From contig NZ_LN868938.1 in assembly GCF_001182745.1 (NCBI RefSeq), forward strand, positions 620,001 to 684,000: a DNA stretch of 64,000 nt, written 5' to 3'. Below the pieces are notes generated by a model. The model was not told where the DNA came from. It ran no database searches and was given only the letters and a program-made list of their open reading frames with translations. Source of the DNA: Nocardia farcinica. GTDB lineage: Bacteria > Actinomycetota > Actinomycetes > Mycobacteriales > Mycobacteriaceae. How positions within the stretch are numbered: position 1 is the first letter of the stretch; each line of letters starts with the position of its first letter. The translations under genes were made by a program, and so were the position numbers. Below are positions 18,386 through 26,799 of the stretch, in pieces.

Positions 18386-19351
18386 ATGTCCGTCCCCCCG
18401 CTCGATCCCGACGTCGCGGCCCGTGTCGCCGCACTGGGAACCGTCCCGTCGATGCGCTCGCGCGGTATCGAGGCGGTGCGCTCCGGCGTCGAAGCGATGG
18501 CGCCACCGACATCGATGCCCGCGGTGGCGCAGATCGAGAACCACACCGTGCCCGGCCCGTACGGCCCACTCGAGCTACGGATCTACCGGTCGACCACCGG
18601 GCCTGGTGCGCCGGTTGTGATACACCTGCACGGCGGCGGGCTGGCCATGGGATCGAACGCCTCGTTCGAACCGCTCGCCCGGCATCTGGCGAGGGCCAGC
18701 GGCGCGACGGTGGTCGGCGTCGACTACCGGCTGGCGCCGGAGTGGCCCGCGCCGGTGCAGGTGGAGGAGTCCTATGCGGCGACGGTCTGGGTGGCCGAGC
18801 ACGCCCGCGAGCTGCGGGTCGACCCCGAGCGGCTGGTGGTGCTCGGCGACAGTGCCGGTGGCGGCCTCGCTGCGGGAGTGGCCCTGATGGCCCGCGACCG
18901 CGGCGGACCCGCGCTGTTCGCGCAGGTGCTGCTGTACCCGGGGCTGGACCGCGACCTGGGCGCCGCCTCGGTGGTGGCGATGCCCGACGCGCCGATGCTG
19001 TCGCGTGAGGACATCCTCTACCTCCACGAACTCGCCGATGCCGGGTCGAGTCGACCCGCGGATTGCTACCGCGTTCCCGCCTACGCCACCGATCTCTCCG
19101 GGCTGCCCCAGGCCATCGTGGTGACCGCTGCGGGCGACCCGATTCGGGATTGGGGCGAACGCTATGCCGCCCGGCTGCGCGACGCCCACGTCCAGACCAC
19201 GCTCACCCGGTATCCGGGGGTCCTGCACGGTTTCCTGATGCGACCGGAGAACTCGGCCCGTGCCCTGCTCGCCATCGCGGAGACCGGCGCGCTGCTGCGC
19301 GCCAAGTTCGACAACGCCCTGCCCTGGCCCACGCGGGCCGCCGGTTCGTGA
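18386..19351 (+). CDS. alpha/beta hydrolase (HSL type esterase)
   Basis: This 321-residue esterase has HLHGGGLAMGS (oxyanion hole, about residue 79), GDSAGG (nucleophile, about residue 154), Asp in TAAGDPIRD and His in GVLHGF, a full HSL-family triad. It is related to the esterase at 10163-11134. ATG 18386 follows a strong AGGAGG. It is co-transcribed with the SDR before it. It is a candidate for hydrolysing an ester made by the Baeyer-Villiger enzyme. Confidence 0.9.
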   Translation: MSVPPLDPDVAARVAALGTVPSMRSRGIEAVRSGVEAMAPPTSMPAVAQIENHTVPGPYGPLELRIYRSTTGPGAPVVIHLHGGGLAMGSNASFEPLARHLARASGATVVGVDYRLAPEWPAPVQVEESYAATVWVAEHARELRVDPERLVVLGDSAGGGLAAGVALMARDRGGPALFAQVLLYPGLDRDLGAASVVAMPDAPMLSREDILYLHELADAGSSRPADCYRVPAYATDLSGLPQAIVVTAAGDPIRDWGERYAARLRDAHVQTTLTRYPGVLHGFLMRPENSARALLAIAETGALLRAKFDNALPWPTRAAGS

Positions 19352-19388
19352 GCCCGGCGCCATCCGTAGAGTCCGGGCCGTGGCACGC

Positions 19389-20189
19389 CTAGTGGGTGGC
19401 CAGGTCGGCGGCGACGCAGCGGTCCCAGATCTCGCGGGCCAGCACGCGGACCGGGCCGACCAGCTTGCGGTAGTCGAGCGAGGTGATCGGGGCGCACACC
19501 GAGATGCCGGCCAGGTTGCCGTAGATGTGGTCGGCCGGGCCGAGCGAGACACCGAGGCAGCCGAGGCCGGGGAACGCCTCACCCCGGTCGAAGGCGGCCC
19601 CCCGGTCGCGCACGGCGGCGAGTTCCTCGGCCAGCTGGGTGTCGGTGGTGATGCTGTGGACGGTACGCCGGACCAGCTCGCCGTTGTCGGTGTGCGCCAG
19701 CCCCTGGATCACCTGGGGGTTGCGGCCGGCCTCGGTGACGGCGAGTTGCGCTTTGCCGACGGCGGTCAGGTGGGCGGGCACCCGCTGCCCGACCGCGGTC
19801 GGCGTCGGGCCCGACGACCGGCCGTTGACCTTGGCCAGGTAGACGGTGTCGCCGTGGTCGACGACGGCGAGCTGGACGGTCAGCCCGGTGCGGTGCGCGA
19901 AGGCCTGCATGACCGGGCGGGCGCCCTGGAGCAGTCGGTTCTGGTTGAGCGCGGCCTGTCCCATCTCGTACGCCTTGACGCCGAGCTCGTAGGTCTGCTC
20001 GGGCGAGCGGGCCAACCACCCGGCACCGGCCAGCTGTTCCAGCAGGCGGTGCACCGACGAGCGGGGGAGGCCGGTCCGCGAGGTCACCTGGGCCAGCGTC
20101 AGCGGGCCCGCACCGTTGAACGTGTCCAATACCAGCGAAATCCGCTCGACGACCGAGACCGGCACGCCCGCGGGGCTTGATGTTCTCAC
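19389..20189 (-). CDS. IclR family transcriptional regulator
   Basis: This 266-residue regulator has an N-terminal winged helix with recognition helix GLPRSSVHRLLEQL (about residues 36-49) and a C-terminal IclR effector-binding domain. GTG 20189 with GGAGG upstream sets the start. The recognition helix is nearly the same as in the two other IclR proteins of the window (29856-30626 and 47285-48094), so their DNA targets may overlap. It is divergent from the KshA-like operon and has an inverted repeat 18 bases upstream. The effector is unknown. Confidence 0.9.
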   Translation of the reverse strand: MRTSSPAGVPVSVVERISLVLDTFNGAGPLTLAQVTSRTGLPRSSVHRLLEQLAGAGWLARSPEQTYELGVKAYEMGQAALNQNRLLQGARPVMQAFAHRTGLTVQLAVVDHGDTVYLAKVNGRSSGPTPTAVGQRVPAHLTAVGKAQLAVTEAGRNPQVIQGLAHTDNGELVRRTVHSITTDTQLAEELAAVRDRGAAFDRGEAFPGLGCLGVSLGPADHIYGNLAGISVCAPITSLDYRKLVGPVRVLAREIWDRCVAADLATH

Positions 20190-20206
20190 ACGACCTCCCA
20201 GCACCC

Positions 20207-20222
20207 GTCACATCACTGTGAC
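20207..20222. promoter_or_regulatory. inverted repeat upstream of the first IclR gene
   Basis: GTCACA-N4-TGTGAC, perfect 6-bp arms, lies 18 bases upstream of the IclR start. The same half-sites recur upstream of the other two IclR genes. Probably an autoregulatory site. Confidence 0.5.
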
Positions 20223-20320
20223 AGGGATCACGGTACTACCACGTACTGGCGGCCCTCAAACGGCCGTCCGACGGGTGGGCACGAGGATCGCACGCGCCCG
20301 TGCCCACGACCGAGCCGCTG

Positions 20321-20371
20321 TTCCGATCAGTGAGACGTTGCCGACCGTACCCGCCGATGCGCGCCTAACCT
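20321..20371 (+). promoter_or_regulatory. 15-bp regulon motif (inverted copy) plus -10 element, KshA-like operon
   Basis: TTCCGATCAGTGAGA at 20321-20335 is the reverse complement of the motif (TCTCACTGATCGGAA). TAACCT at 20366-20371 follows after 30 bp. It lies in the 398-base gene-free stretch 20190-20587, which also holds the repeat at 20207 and a second motif at 20485. Confidence 0.48.
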
Positions 20372-20484
20372 CCCGCCGGTGCGCGCCGTGCTCCATCACG
20401 GCCCATCCTCGGCCGCCGGGCCGGGCCCGGCGGTGCTCGGTCGTGATCGACCACCCCGCCCGTCCGGGGTGCCTCGGATCCCCG

Positions 20485-20534
20485 TCCCACTCAGCAGGAG
20501 ACCCGCGTCACACCCGGGGTTCCGCTGCCAAGCT
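20485..20534 (+). promoter_or_regulatory. second 15-bp regulon motif plus -10 element, KshA-like operon
   Basis: Motif copy TCCCACTCAGCAGGA at 20485-20499 is followed after 29 bp by CAAGCT (20529-20534). It is the nearer of two copies to the GTG start at 20588. Confidence 0.48.
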
Positions 20535-20587
20535 GATCCGCAATACACCGAGATTCGCGGTGGCAGCCCATCAGACCAGGAGGAATC

Positions 20588-21763
20588 GTGACTTCCACCC
20601 CCGCAACCGGAGATCAGGTCCGCGTCATCGACTCCGGCCTGCCACCCGAGCGGTACGCCCGCGGTTGGCACTGCCTGGGCCTGGTTCGCGACTTCGCCGA
20701 CGGTCGGCCGCACCAGGTCTCCGCGTTCGGCACCGAACTGGTGGTCTTCGCGGGGGAGGACGGAAAAGTCAACGTGCTCAACGCGTTCTGCCCGCACATG
20801 GGCGGCAACCTGGCGCACGGTGAGGTGAAGGGCAACACCATCGCCTGCCCGTTCCACGATTGGCGCTGGCGCGGCGACGGCAAGTGCGCCGACATTCCCT
20901 ACGCCCGGCGGGTGCCGCCGCTGGCGCGCACCAAGGCCTGGCCGACGATGGAGATCAGCGGACAGCTGTTCATCTGGCACGACCCCCAGGGCCGCAAGCC
21001 GCCCGCGGAGCTGACCATCCCGGAGATTCCGACCTACGGTGACCCCGGCTGGACCGACTGGGTGTGGCATTCGATCCTGGTCGAGGATTCGCACTGCCGC
21101 GAAATCGTCGACAACGTCGTGGACATGGCGCACTTCTTCTACGTGCACTACGGCATGCCGACCTATTTCCGCAACGTGTTCGAAGGGCATACCGCCACCC
21201 AGCTCATGCGTTCGCGCCCGCGCGCCGACGCGGTCGGGGTCAGCACCAACACCGTCGATCCGAGCATCGAAAGTCGTTCCGACGCCACCTATTACGGCCC
21301 GTCCTACATGATCGACAAATTGTGGAGCGCGCAGTACGCCGAGCGCGAGGAACCCAACATCTACCTGATCAACTGCCACTATCCGATCACCCCGACCTCC
21401 TTCCGGCTCCAGTACGGCGTGATCGTGGAGAAGCCGGTCGGCATGGACGACGAGGCCGCCAACGCGATGGCGGCCGCCGTCGGCCGGGGCATCGCGATCG
21501 GTTTCGAGCAGGACGTGCAGATCTGGAAGAACAAGGCGCGCATCGACAATCCGCTGCTGTGTGAGGAGGACGGCCCGGTGTACCAGCTGCGCCGCTGGTA
21601 CGAGCAGTTCTACGTCGACGTCGAGGACATCACGCCCGAAATGACCAACCGGTTCGAGTTCGAGATCGACACCGAGCGCGCGCTGCAGAACTGGCAGGCC
21701 GAGGTCGACGCGAATCTGGCGGCCGGACGCAGCGCCATCGCCCCCAATTTGGTGAACCGGTAG
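20588..21763 (+). CDS. Rieske non-haem iron oxygenase, KshA-like (3-ketosteroid 9alpha-hydroxylase oxygenase type)
   Basis: This 391-residue oxygenase component binds a Rieske [2Fe-2S] cluster through Cys68, His70, Cys87 and His90 (CPHMGG ... CPFHDW) and the catalytic iron through His182 and His187 (DMAHFFYVH) with Asp309 as likely third ligand. The overall sequence, including NVVDMAHFFYVHYG and QLRRWYEQFYVDV, is that of KshA, which hydroxylates C9 of 3-ketosteroids and breaks ring B. No KshB-type reductase lies nearby, so electrons must come from elsewhere. GTG 20588 follows AGGAGGA. It heads a seven-gene operon. A second homologue is at 39155-40303; both may act on a non-standard steroid or terpenoid. 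Confidence 0.9.
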   Translation: MTSTPATGDQVRVIDSGLPPERYARGWHCLGLVRDFADGRPHQVSAFGTELVVFAGEDGKVNVLNAFCPHMGGNLAHGEVKGNTIACPFHDWRWRGDGKCADIPYARRVPPLARTKAWPTMEISGQLFIWHDPQGRKPPAELTIPEIPTYGDPGWTDWVWHSILVEDSHCREIVDNVVDMAHFFYVHYGMPTYFRNVFEGHTATQLMRSRPRADAVGVSTNTVDPSIESRSDATYYGPSYMIDKLWSAQYAEREEPNIYLINCHYPITPTSFRLQYGVIVEKPVGMDDEAANAMAAAVGRGIAIGFEQDVQIWKNKARIDNPLLCEEDGPVYQLRRWYEQFYVDVEDITPEMTNRFEFEIDTERALQNWQAEVDANLAAGRSAIAPNLVNR

Positions 21764-21815
21764 TTCCCGGTTCCGAAGACCGACATTTCCCAGCCTCCCG
21801 GAACCAGGAGTCCCG

Positions 21816-23000
21816 ATGTCCTACACCGTCCTCGACAACATCGTCGCCATCGCCGACGACATCCGCGCCGCCGCGGAGGAATCCGATTCGCTCGGCCGGC
21901 TCACCGATGGCATGGCCAAGCAGCTGCGGGAGGCCGGTCTCATCCGGCTGTTGCAGCGCAAGAAGTACGACGGCTTCGAGGCGCACCCGCGTGAGTTCGC
22001 CGAGACCGTGATGAAGACCGCGAGCATCTACGGCTCGGCCGGCTGGGTGGGTGGCATCGTGGGCGTGCATCCGTGGCAGTTGGCCTTCGCCGACCCGAAG
22101 GTCCAGGACGAGGTGCTCGGCACCGACAGCAACACCTGGCAGGCCTCGCCCTACATGCCCGGCGGCGTGGCGGTGCCCACCGACGGCGGCTATGTGCTCA
22201 ACGGGCGCTGGCAGTTCTCCTCCGGCACCGATCACTGCGACTGGATCTTCCTGGGCGCCATGGTCGGCGGCGCCGACGGCAAGCCGCTGATGCCGCCGCG
22301 GGGCCTGCACGTGATCCTGCCCCGCACCGATTACGAGATCGTCGCGGACTCCTGGGACGTCGTCGGCCTGCGCGGCACCGGCAGCAAGGACATCGTGGTC
22401 GAGAACGCGTTCGTCCCGGGCTACCGGGTGATGGATTCGGGCAAGGTGATGGACGGCACCGCGGCCGAAGAGTACGGCGTCACCGAGACGCTGTACCGGA
22501 TGCCGTGGTCGACGATGTTCCCGCTGGGCATCACCTCCGCCACCATCGGCATCTGTGAGGGCGTGCTCGCCGCGGGCGTCGCCTACCAGCGCAATCGCGT
22601 CGGGGCGACCGGGACCGTGGTCAAGGACGACCCGTACGTGCTGCACGCCCTCGGCGAATCCGCCTCCGAGATCGACGCGGCTCGCCAGCAGCTGTTGGCC
22701 AACGTCGATCGCATCTACGACATGGTCGACCGTGGCGAGAAGATCGACTTCGAACTGCGCGCCAAGGTGCGCCGCGACCAGGCGCGCGCCGCGTGGCGGG
22801 CCGTGCGCGCCGCGGACGAGATCTTCGACCGCGCCGGTGGCAACGCACTGCGCATGGACAACCCGCTGCAACGGTTCTGGCGCGACGCCCACGCGGGCCT
22901 GCACCACGCCATCCACGTCACCAGCACCACGTACCACGCGGCCGCGCTGGCCGCACTGGGCGTGGAGGTCCCGCCGGGACCGCTGCGCGTGATGATCTGA
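21816..23000 (+). CDS. flavin-dependent monooxygenase oxygenase component, HsaA-like (acyl-CoA dehydrogenase fold)
   Basis: This 394-residue group D flavin monooxygenase belongs to the family that includes HsaA, the hydroxylase of the aromatic steroid intermediate 3-HSA. Family stretches GWVGGIVGVHPWQL, GRWQFSSGTDHCDW and DVVGLRGTGSKDIVV are clear. It would use reduced flavin from a separate reductase (HsaB type), which is not in the window. It lies 52 bases after the KshA-like gene. A shorter homologue is at 37152-38315. The fold is that of acyl-CoA dehydrogenases, but those motifs indicate hydroxylation, not acyl-CoA oxidation. Confidence 0.87.
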   Translation: MSYTVLDNIVAIADDIRAAAEESDSLGRLTDGMAKQLREAGLIRLLQRKKYDGFEAHPREFAETVMKTASIYGSAGWVGGIVGVHPWQLAFADPKVQDEVLGTDSNTWQASPYMPGGVAVPTDGGYVLNGRWQFSSGTDHCDWIFLGAMVGGADGKPLMPPRGLHVILPRTDYEIVADSWDVVGLRGTGSKDIVVENAFVPGYRVMDSGKVMDGTAAEEYGVTETLYRMPWSTMFPLGITSATIGICEGVLAAGVAYQRNRVGATGTVVKDDPYVLHALGESASEIDAARQQLLANVDRIYDMVDRGEKIDFELRAKVRRDQARAAWRAVRAADEIFDRAGGNALRMDNPLQRFWRDAHAGLHHAIHVTSTTYHAAALAALGVEVPPGPLRVMI

Positions 23001-23067
23001 CCGGAGAGGCCGCCGGGCGCCGGTGAGCTGCCGGCGAGCCGGGCGGCTTCGACATTCTGGAGGTTTC

Positions 23068-23955
23068 ATGACACAGCGACTCCGAGGTCGCAAGGCCCTG
23101 GTCACCGGCAGCAGCCGGGGGATAGGTCGCGCCATCGCGCAGCGGCTCGCGGCCGAAGGCGCCGTCGTGGCGGTCACCGCGCGCTCGCTCCATCCGAGCC
23201 CATCGATCCGCGACGGCGAGACCCACGTCCTGTCCGGCAGTCTGGCCGAGACGGTCCAACTGATCGAGGCGGCCGGCGGCCGTGCGGTCGCGATCCCCGC
23301 CGACCTGGAGGATGCCGAGCAGCGCGCCACCCTGGTGGATCGCGTCGCCGAGGAACTCGACGGGCTCGACATCCTGGTCAACAACGCGGGCTTCGCCGAC
23401 TACAGCGTGATCGAGAAGATGAGCGACGAGACCTTCCACCGCACGCTGCGGCACTATCTCGAGGTCCCGTTCGTGCTCAGTCGCGCCGCCATCCCGCACC
23501 TGCGCAAGCAGGGCGCAGGCTGGATCGTCAACATCGGCTCGTCCACCGGACTGAGCCCGATCCGTCCGTTCCGCGAGTACAACAAGACCTCCGGCGATGT
23601 CGTCTACGCCTCGGCCAAAGCGGCACTGCACCGTTTCACCCAGGGGCTGGCGGCCGAACTGCTCGACGAGGGCATCGCCGTCAACGCGGTGGGCCCGTCG
23701 ACGGCGATCCTGACCCCGGGCGCGGCCACCCTGCTGCCCGAGGGCTACGAGACCGAGCCGGTCGAGTACCTCGCCCAAACGGTCCTGGAGATGTGCACCG
23801 CTCCGGCGGCCGACCGGACCGGGCTCGTCGCGTTCAGCCTGCACTACCCGTACGCGACCGGCACCCCGGTGCTCTCCCTGGACGGGCGCACCGAACTGCC
23901 GCGGCGGGAGCCGCCCGCCTGGGCGAATCCGAACATCCTGCCGGAGGGCGTGTGA
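23068..23955 (+). CDS. SDR family NAD(P)-dependent oxidoreductase
   Basis: This 295-residue SDR has TGSSRGIGRA (about residues 12-21), NNAG (about 107) and a candidate active-site YASAK (Tyr about 179). Between the active-site Ser region and the Tyr there is an insertion (SPIRPFREYNKTSGD), and the protein is longer than typical classical SDRs. ATG 23068 follows CTGGAGG; earlier in-frame starts fall in the intergenic leader. Its TGA overlaps the next ATG by one base (TGATG). It is third in the KshA-like operon. Confidence 0.85.
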   Translation: MTQRLRGRKALVTGSSRGIGRAIAQRLAAEGAVVAVTARSLHPSPSIRDGETHVLSGSLAETVQLIEAAGGRAVAIPADLEDAEQRATLVDRVAEELDGLDILVNNAGFADYSVIEKMSDETFHRTLRHYLEVPFVLSRAAIPHLRKQGAGWIVNIGSSTGLSPIRPFREYNKTSGDVVYASAKAALHRFTQGLAAELLDEGIAVNAVGPSTAILTPGAATLLPEGYETEPVEYLAQTVLEMCTAPAADRTGLVAFSLHYPYATGTPVLSLDGRTELPRREPPAWANPNILPEGV

Positions 23956-24839
23956 TGGGCGCCGCCGCACGCGAGCGCTTCGCCCGGGGAACGGCCGTCG
24001 TCACCGGTGCGGCGGCCGGCATCGGCCGCGGCCTGGCCGAGTATCTCGGCTCGCTCGGGATGACCGTCGTCGTCGCCGACATCGATGACACCCGCGCCGC
24101 CGCGGTGGCCGCCGAGATCGTCGCTCGCGGGGGAAACGCGGAGGGGTTCGCGGTCGATGTCGCCGACGCCGATTCCGTCGAGGCCATGGCCGCGGCGGTC
24201 TTCGACCGGCACGGCTGCGTGGAGCTGTTGATCAACAACGCGGGCGTCGAGTCGGCCGGACTGGTGTGGGAGATCGATGCCGACCGCTGGCAGCGGGTCA
24301 TGCAGATCAACGTCGACGGGGTCTTTCACTGCTTGAAGGCGTTCGTGCCGCGCATGATCGCGGCAGGCACTCCGTCCTGTGTGGCGAACCTGTCCTCGGT
24401 GGGCGGGCTCAACACCGTGGCCGTCCAATCGCCCTACATCGTCAGCAAATTCGCCGTGCAGGCGCTGACCGAGTGCCTGCACCAGGACCTGTCGATCGTC
24501 GGCGCGCCGATCCAGGTCAGCGCCGTCGTCCCGCACTCCATCCGCAGCGAGATCTTCCTCGCGGCCCAACGCGAGGCACCCACCGCGAATCCCATCGCCA
24601 ACGCCGTCTTCGAGGCCATGCAGCGCGACAACGTGGCGAAGGGGCTCGACCCGTTGGAGGCCGCCGAGCACATGATCGAGCAGATCGCCCGCGGCCGGTT
24701 CTGGGTCTTCTCCGACGACGCGGTGTGCTCGGCCGCCGTCACCCGGCGCAGCGAACAGCTGCGCACCCTCGACCCGCCCGCGGATCCCCGCGACATGCTC
24801 GCCCGCATGGGCGTCCCACTTCCGGAAGGTAGCTCATGA
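23955..24839 (+). CDS. SDR family NAD(P)-dependent oxidoreductase
   Basis: This 294-residue classical SDR has TGAAAGIGRG (about residues 17-26), NNAG (about 95) and an active-site SPYIVSK (Tyr about 160, Lys about 164). The C-terminal extension after residue 230 (MQRDNVAKGLDPLEAAEHM) is typical of SDRs linked to monooxygenase operons. It overlaps the previous gene by one base and the Baeyer-Villiger gene by ATGA, so the three are coupled. It may oxidise the alcohol to the ketone that the Baeyer-Villiger enzyme then attacks. Confidence 0.86.
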   Translation: MGAAARERFARGTAVVTGAAAGIGRGLAEYLGSLGMTVVVADIDDTRAAAVAAEIVARGGNAEGFAVDVADADSVEAMAAAVFDRHGCVELLINNAGVESAGLVWEIDADRWQRVMQINVDGVFHCLKAFVPRMIAAGTPSCVANLSSVGGLNTVAVQSPYIVSKFAVQALTECLHQDLSIVGAPIQVSAVVPHSIRSEIFLAAQREAPTANPIANAVFEAMQRDNVAKGLDPLEAAEHMIEQIARGRFWVFSDDAVCSAAVTRRSEQLRTLDPPADPRDMLARMGVPLPEGSS

Positions 24840-26788
24840 CCGACACCGTCGTCGCCGACGTCTCCGCCGTATCCGAGGCCGCACTGCACCGGGCGATCGC
24901 CGAAGGTGAGCCCGCCGCGCTGCTGATGACGCTGGTGCACGTGACGGGTGACACCGGGCTGCTCGACGAGTTCGGCGCCCGCCTGACCATCGAGGAACCC
25001 GGCAACCACTACCGCACCGGCATCCGCCCGACCGTGCCGCCGGGCACCTACCCCGAGGACGTCGCCGCCGACATCCGCGCCAGGGCGCGCGAGCTGCTGA
25101 GCCCGGATTCCGTTGCCGCGCTGGGCGTTCCCGACAACGAGCTGTTCCGGCGGATGGCCACGATCTGCACCGCGCAGCGGGTGGACGCCGAATTCGTGCC
25201 GATCCTGCTCGAGCAGGCCGGATTCACCAAGGACCGCCGCCACGTCCCGGTGACCAAGACGCCGCCCGCCGACTTCGAGGTCGTGGTGATCGGCGCCGGG
25301 ATCGTGGGCATCAACGCCGCGATCAAGCTGGGTGAAGCGGGCTTCTCCTACACCGTCTTCGAGGAACGCGACGACATCGGCGGCACCTGGCACCGCAACA
25401 CCTACCCGGGCGCGGCCGTGGACACCCCCAGCCACTACTACTCGTACTCGTTCGAACTCAAACCGGACTGGACGCGCTACTACCCGACCGGGCCGGAGTA
25501 CCAGCGCTATCTGCTCGGTGTGGTCGAGAAGTACCGCCTGCGCGAGCACATCCGATTCGGCACCCGGGTGCGCTCGGCGACCTGGCTGGAGCACGAGAAG
25601 CGCTGGGACGTGGTGACCGAGGACCGCGCCGGTGTCGTCACCCGGCACCGCGCCCGCGCCGTGGTGACCGCGCTGGGCATGCTCAACGCGCCCAACTACC
25701 CGGACGTGGCGGGCATGGACACCTTCGCGGGCACGGTCGTGCACACCGCCGACTGGGACACCGGCCTCGACCTGCGCGGCAAACGGGTCGTGGTGCTCGG
25801 CACCGGCTGCACCGCGGTGCAGGTGGTCGCCAGCATCGTCGACGAGGTGGCGTCGCTCGACGTGGTCGTGCGCAGTCCCCACTGGCTGGTGCCGGAGAAG
25901 ACCGTCGGCGGCGACGTGCCGGAGGGGGAGAAGTGGGCGATGGCCAACCTCCCCTTCTACGCCCAGTGGTTCCGCTTGCGCACCTACTGGTTCGCCTCGG
26001 ACAACCTCTACCCGCTGCCGCGCATCGACAAGGAATGGGCCGCCACGCACCTGTCGGCCTCCCGGGCCAACGACATGGTGTTGCAGACCGCGCTGGAGTA
26101 TCTGCGGGCCAGCTTCCCGGACCGACCCGATCTGGTCGAGAAGCTGACCCCCGACTTCCGTCCGTACGCCAAGCGCATCGTCAAGGACCCGGGGTTCTTC
26201 CAGGCACTGAACCGGGATCACGTGACGCTGCACCGCGCCTCGTTCCGGGAGATCACCCCGGACGGCGTGCACACCACCGACGGCGAGTTCGTCCCGGCCG
26301 ACGTGATCATCCTGGCGACCGGATTCAAGCTCCAGTTCACCACCACCATCGACATCGTCGGCCGCGACGGCCGCACGCTCGCGGAGGTGTGGAAGGGCGG
26401 GGAGGACCCGCGCGCCTACCTGGGTGTGCAGGTGGCCGGGTTCCCGAACCTGTTCGTCACCGCCGGGCCCAACTCGGCGCCGAATCACGGGGCAGGCCAC
26501 AACATCACCGGCGAGGAGCAGGTCCACTACCTGATCGAGTGCCTGCAGTACCTGCTGGAGAACGACCAGGCCGCCATGGACGTCAAGCCGGAGGCGCTCG
26601 AGGACTACAACCGCCGCGTCGACGAAGCGCTCGACGAGACGGTGTGGGTACATCCCGGTGCGGAGACCAACGGCTACTACCGCAACAGCGCGGGCCGTGC
26701 GGTGGTGCCGTGCCCGTGGCGGCTGGTCGACTACTGGACCATGCTGCGCGAGCCGCATGTCGAGGACCTCACCTTCATTCCGAACTGA
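24836..26788 (+). CDS. Baeyer-Villiger type flavin monooxygenase
   Basis: This 650-residue FAD/NADPH monooxygenase inserts oxygen next to a ketone to give an ester or lactone. FAD motif VVIGAGIVGINAAI is near residue 148, GGTWHRNTYPGAAVD near 182, the family fingerprint FAGTVVHTADWD (F-x-G-x3-H-T-x2-W-D) near 295, and the NADPH motif VVLGTGCTAVQV near 319. It has an extra N-terminal domain of about 140 residues, as in longer members such as the 4-hydroxyacetophenone type. The start overlaps the SDR stop as ATGA. Lactonase and esterases elsewhere in the island could hydrolyse its products. Confidence 0.92.
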   Translation: MTDTVVADVSAVSEAALHRAIAEGEPAALLMTLVHVTGDTGLLDEFGARLTIEEPGNHYRTGIRPTVPPGTYPEDVAADIRARARELLSPDSVAALGVPDNELFRRMATICTAQRVDAEFVPILLEQAGFTKDRRHVPVTKTPPADFEVVVIGAGIVGINAAIKLGEAGFSYTVFEERDDIGGTWHRNTYPGAAVDTPSHYYSYSFELKPDWTRYYPTGPEYQRYLLGVVEKYRLREHIRFGTRVRSATWLEHEKRWDVVTEDRAGVVTRHRARAVVTALGMLNAPNYPDVAGMDTFAGTVVHTADWDTGLDLRGKRVVVLGTGCTAVQVVASIVDEVASLDVVVRSPHWLVPEKTVGGDVPEGEKWAMANLPFYAQWFRLRTYWFASDNLYPLPRIDKEWAATHLSASRANDMVLQTALEYLRASFPDRPDLVEKLTPDFRPYAKRIVKDPGFFQALNRDHVTLHRASFREITPDGVHTTDGEFVPADVIILATGFKLQFTTTIDIVGRDGRTLAEVWKGGEDPRAYLGVQVAGFPNLFVTAGPNSAPNHGAGHNITGEEQVHYLIECLQYLLENDQAAMDVKPEALEDYNRRVDEALDETVWVHPGAETNGYYRNSAGRAVVPCPWRLVDYWTMLREPHVEDLTFIPN

Positions 26789-26799
26789 AAGGCACCGTC

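Noticed and set aside
19352..19378. Hairpin between the esterase and IclR genes as a terminator
   Set aside because: Only a 6-bp stem with a 15-base loop; too weak to claim.
21816..23000. Calling the HsaA-like proteins acyl-CoA dehydrogenases
   Set aside because: The fold is shared, but GVHPWQ, SSGSDHC/SSGTDHC and GLRGTGS-type segments match flavin monooxygenases of the HsaA group.
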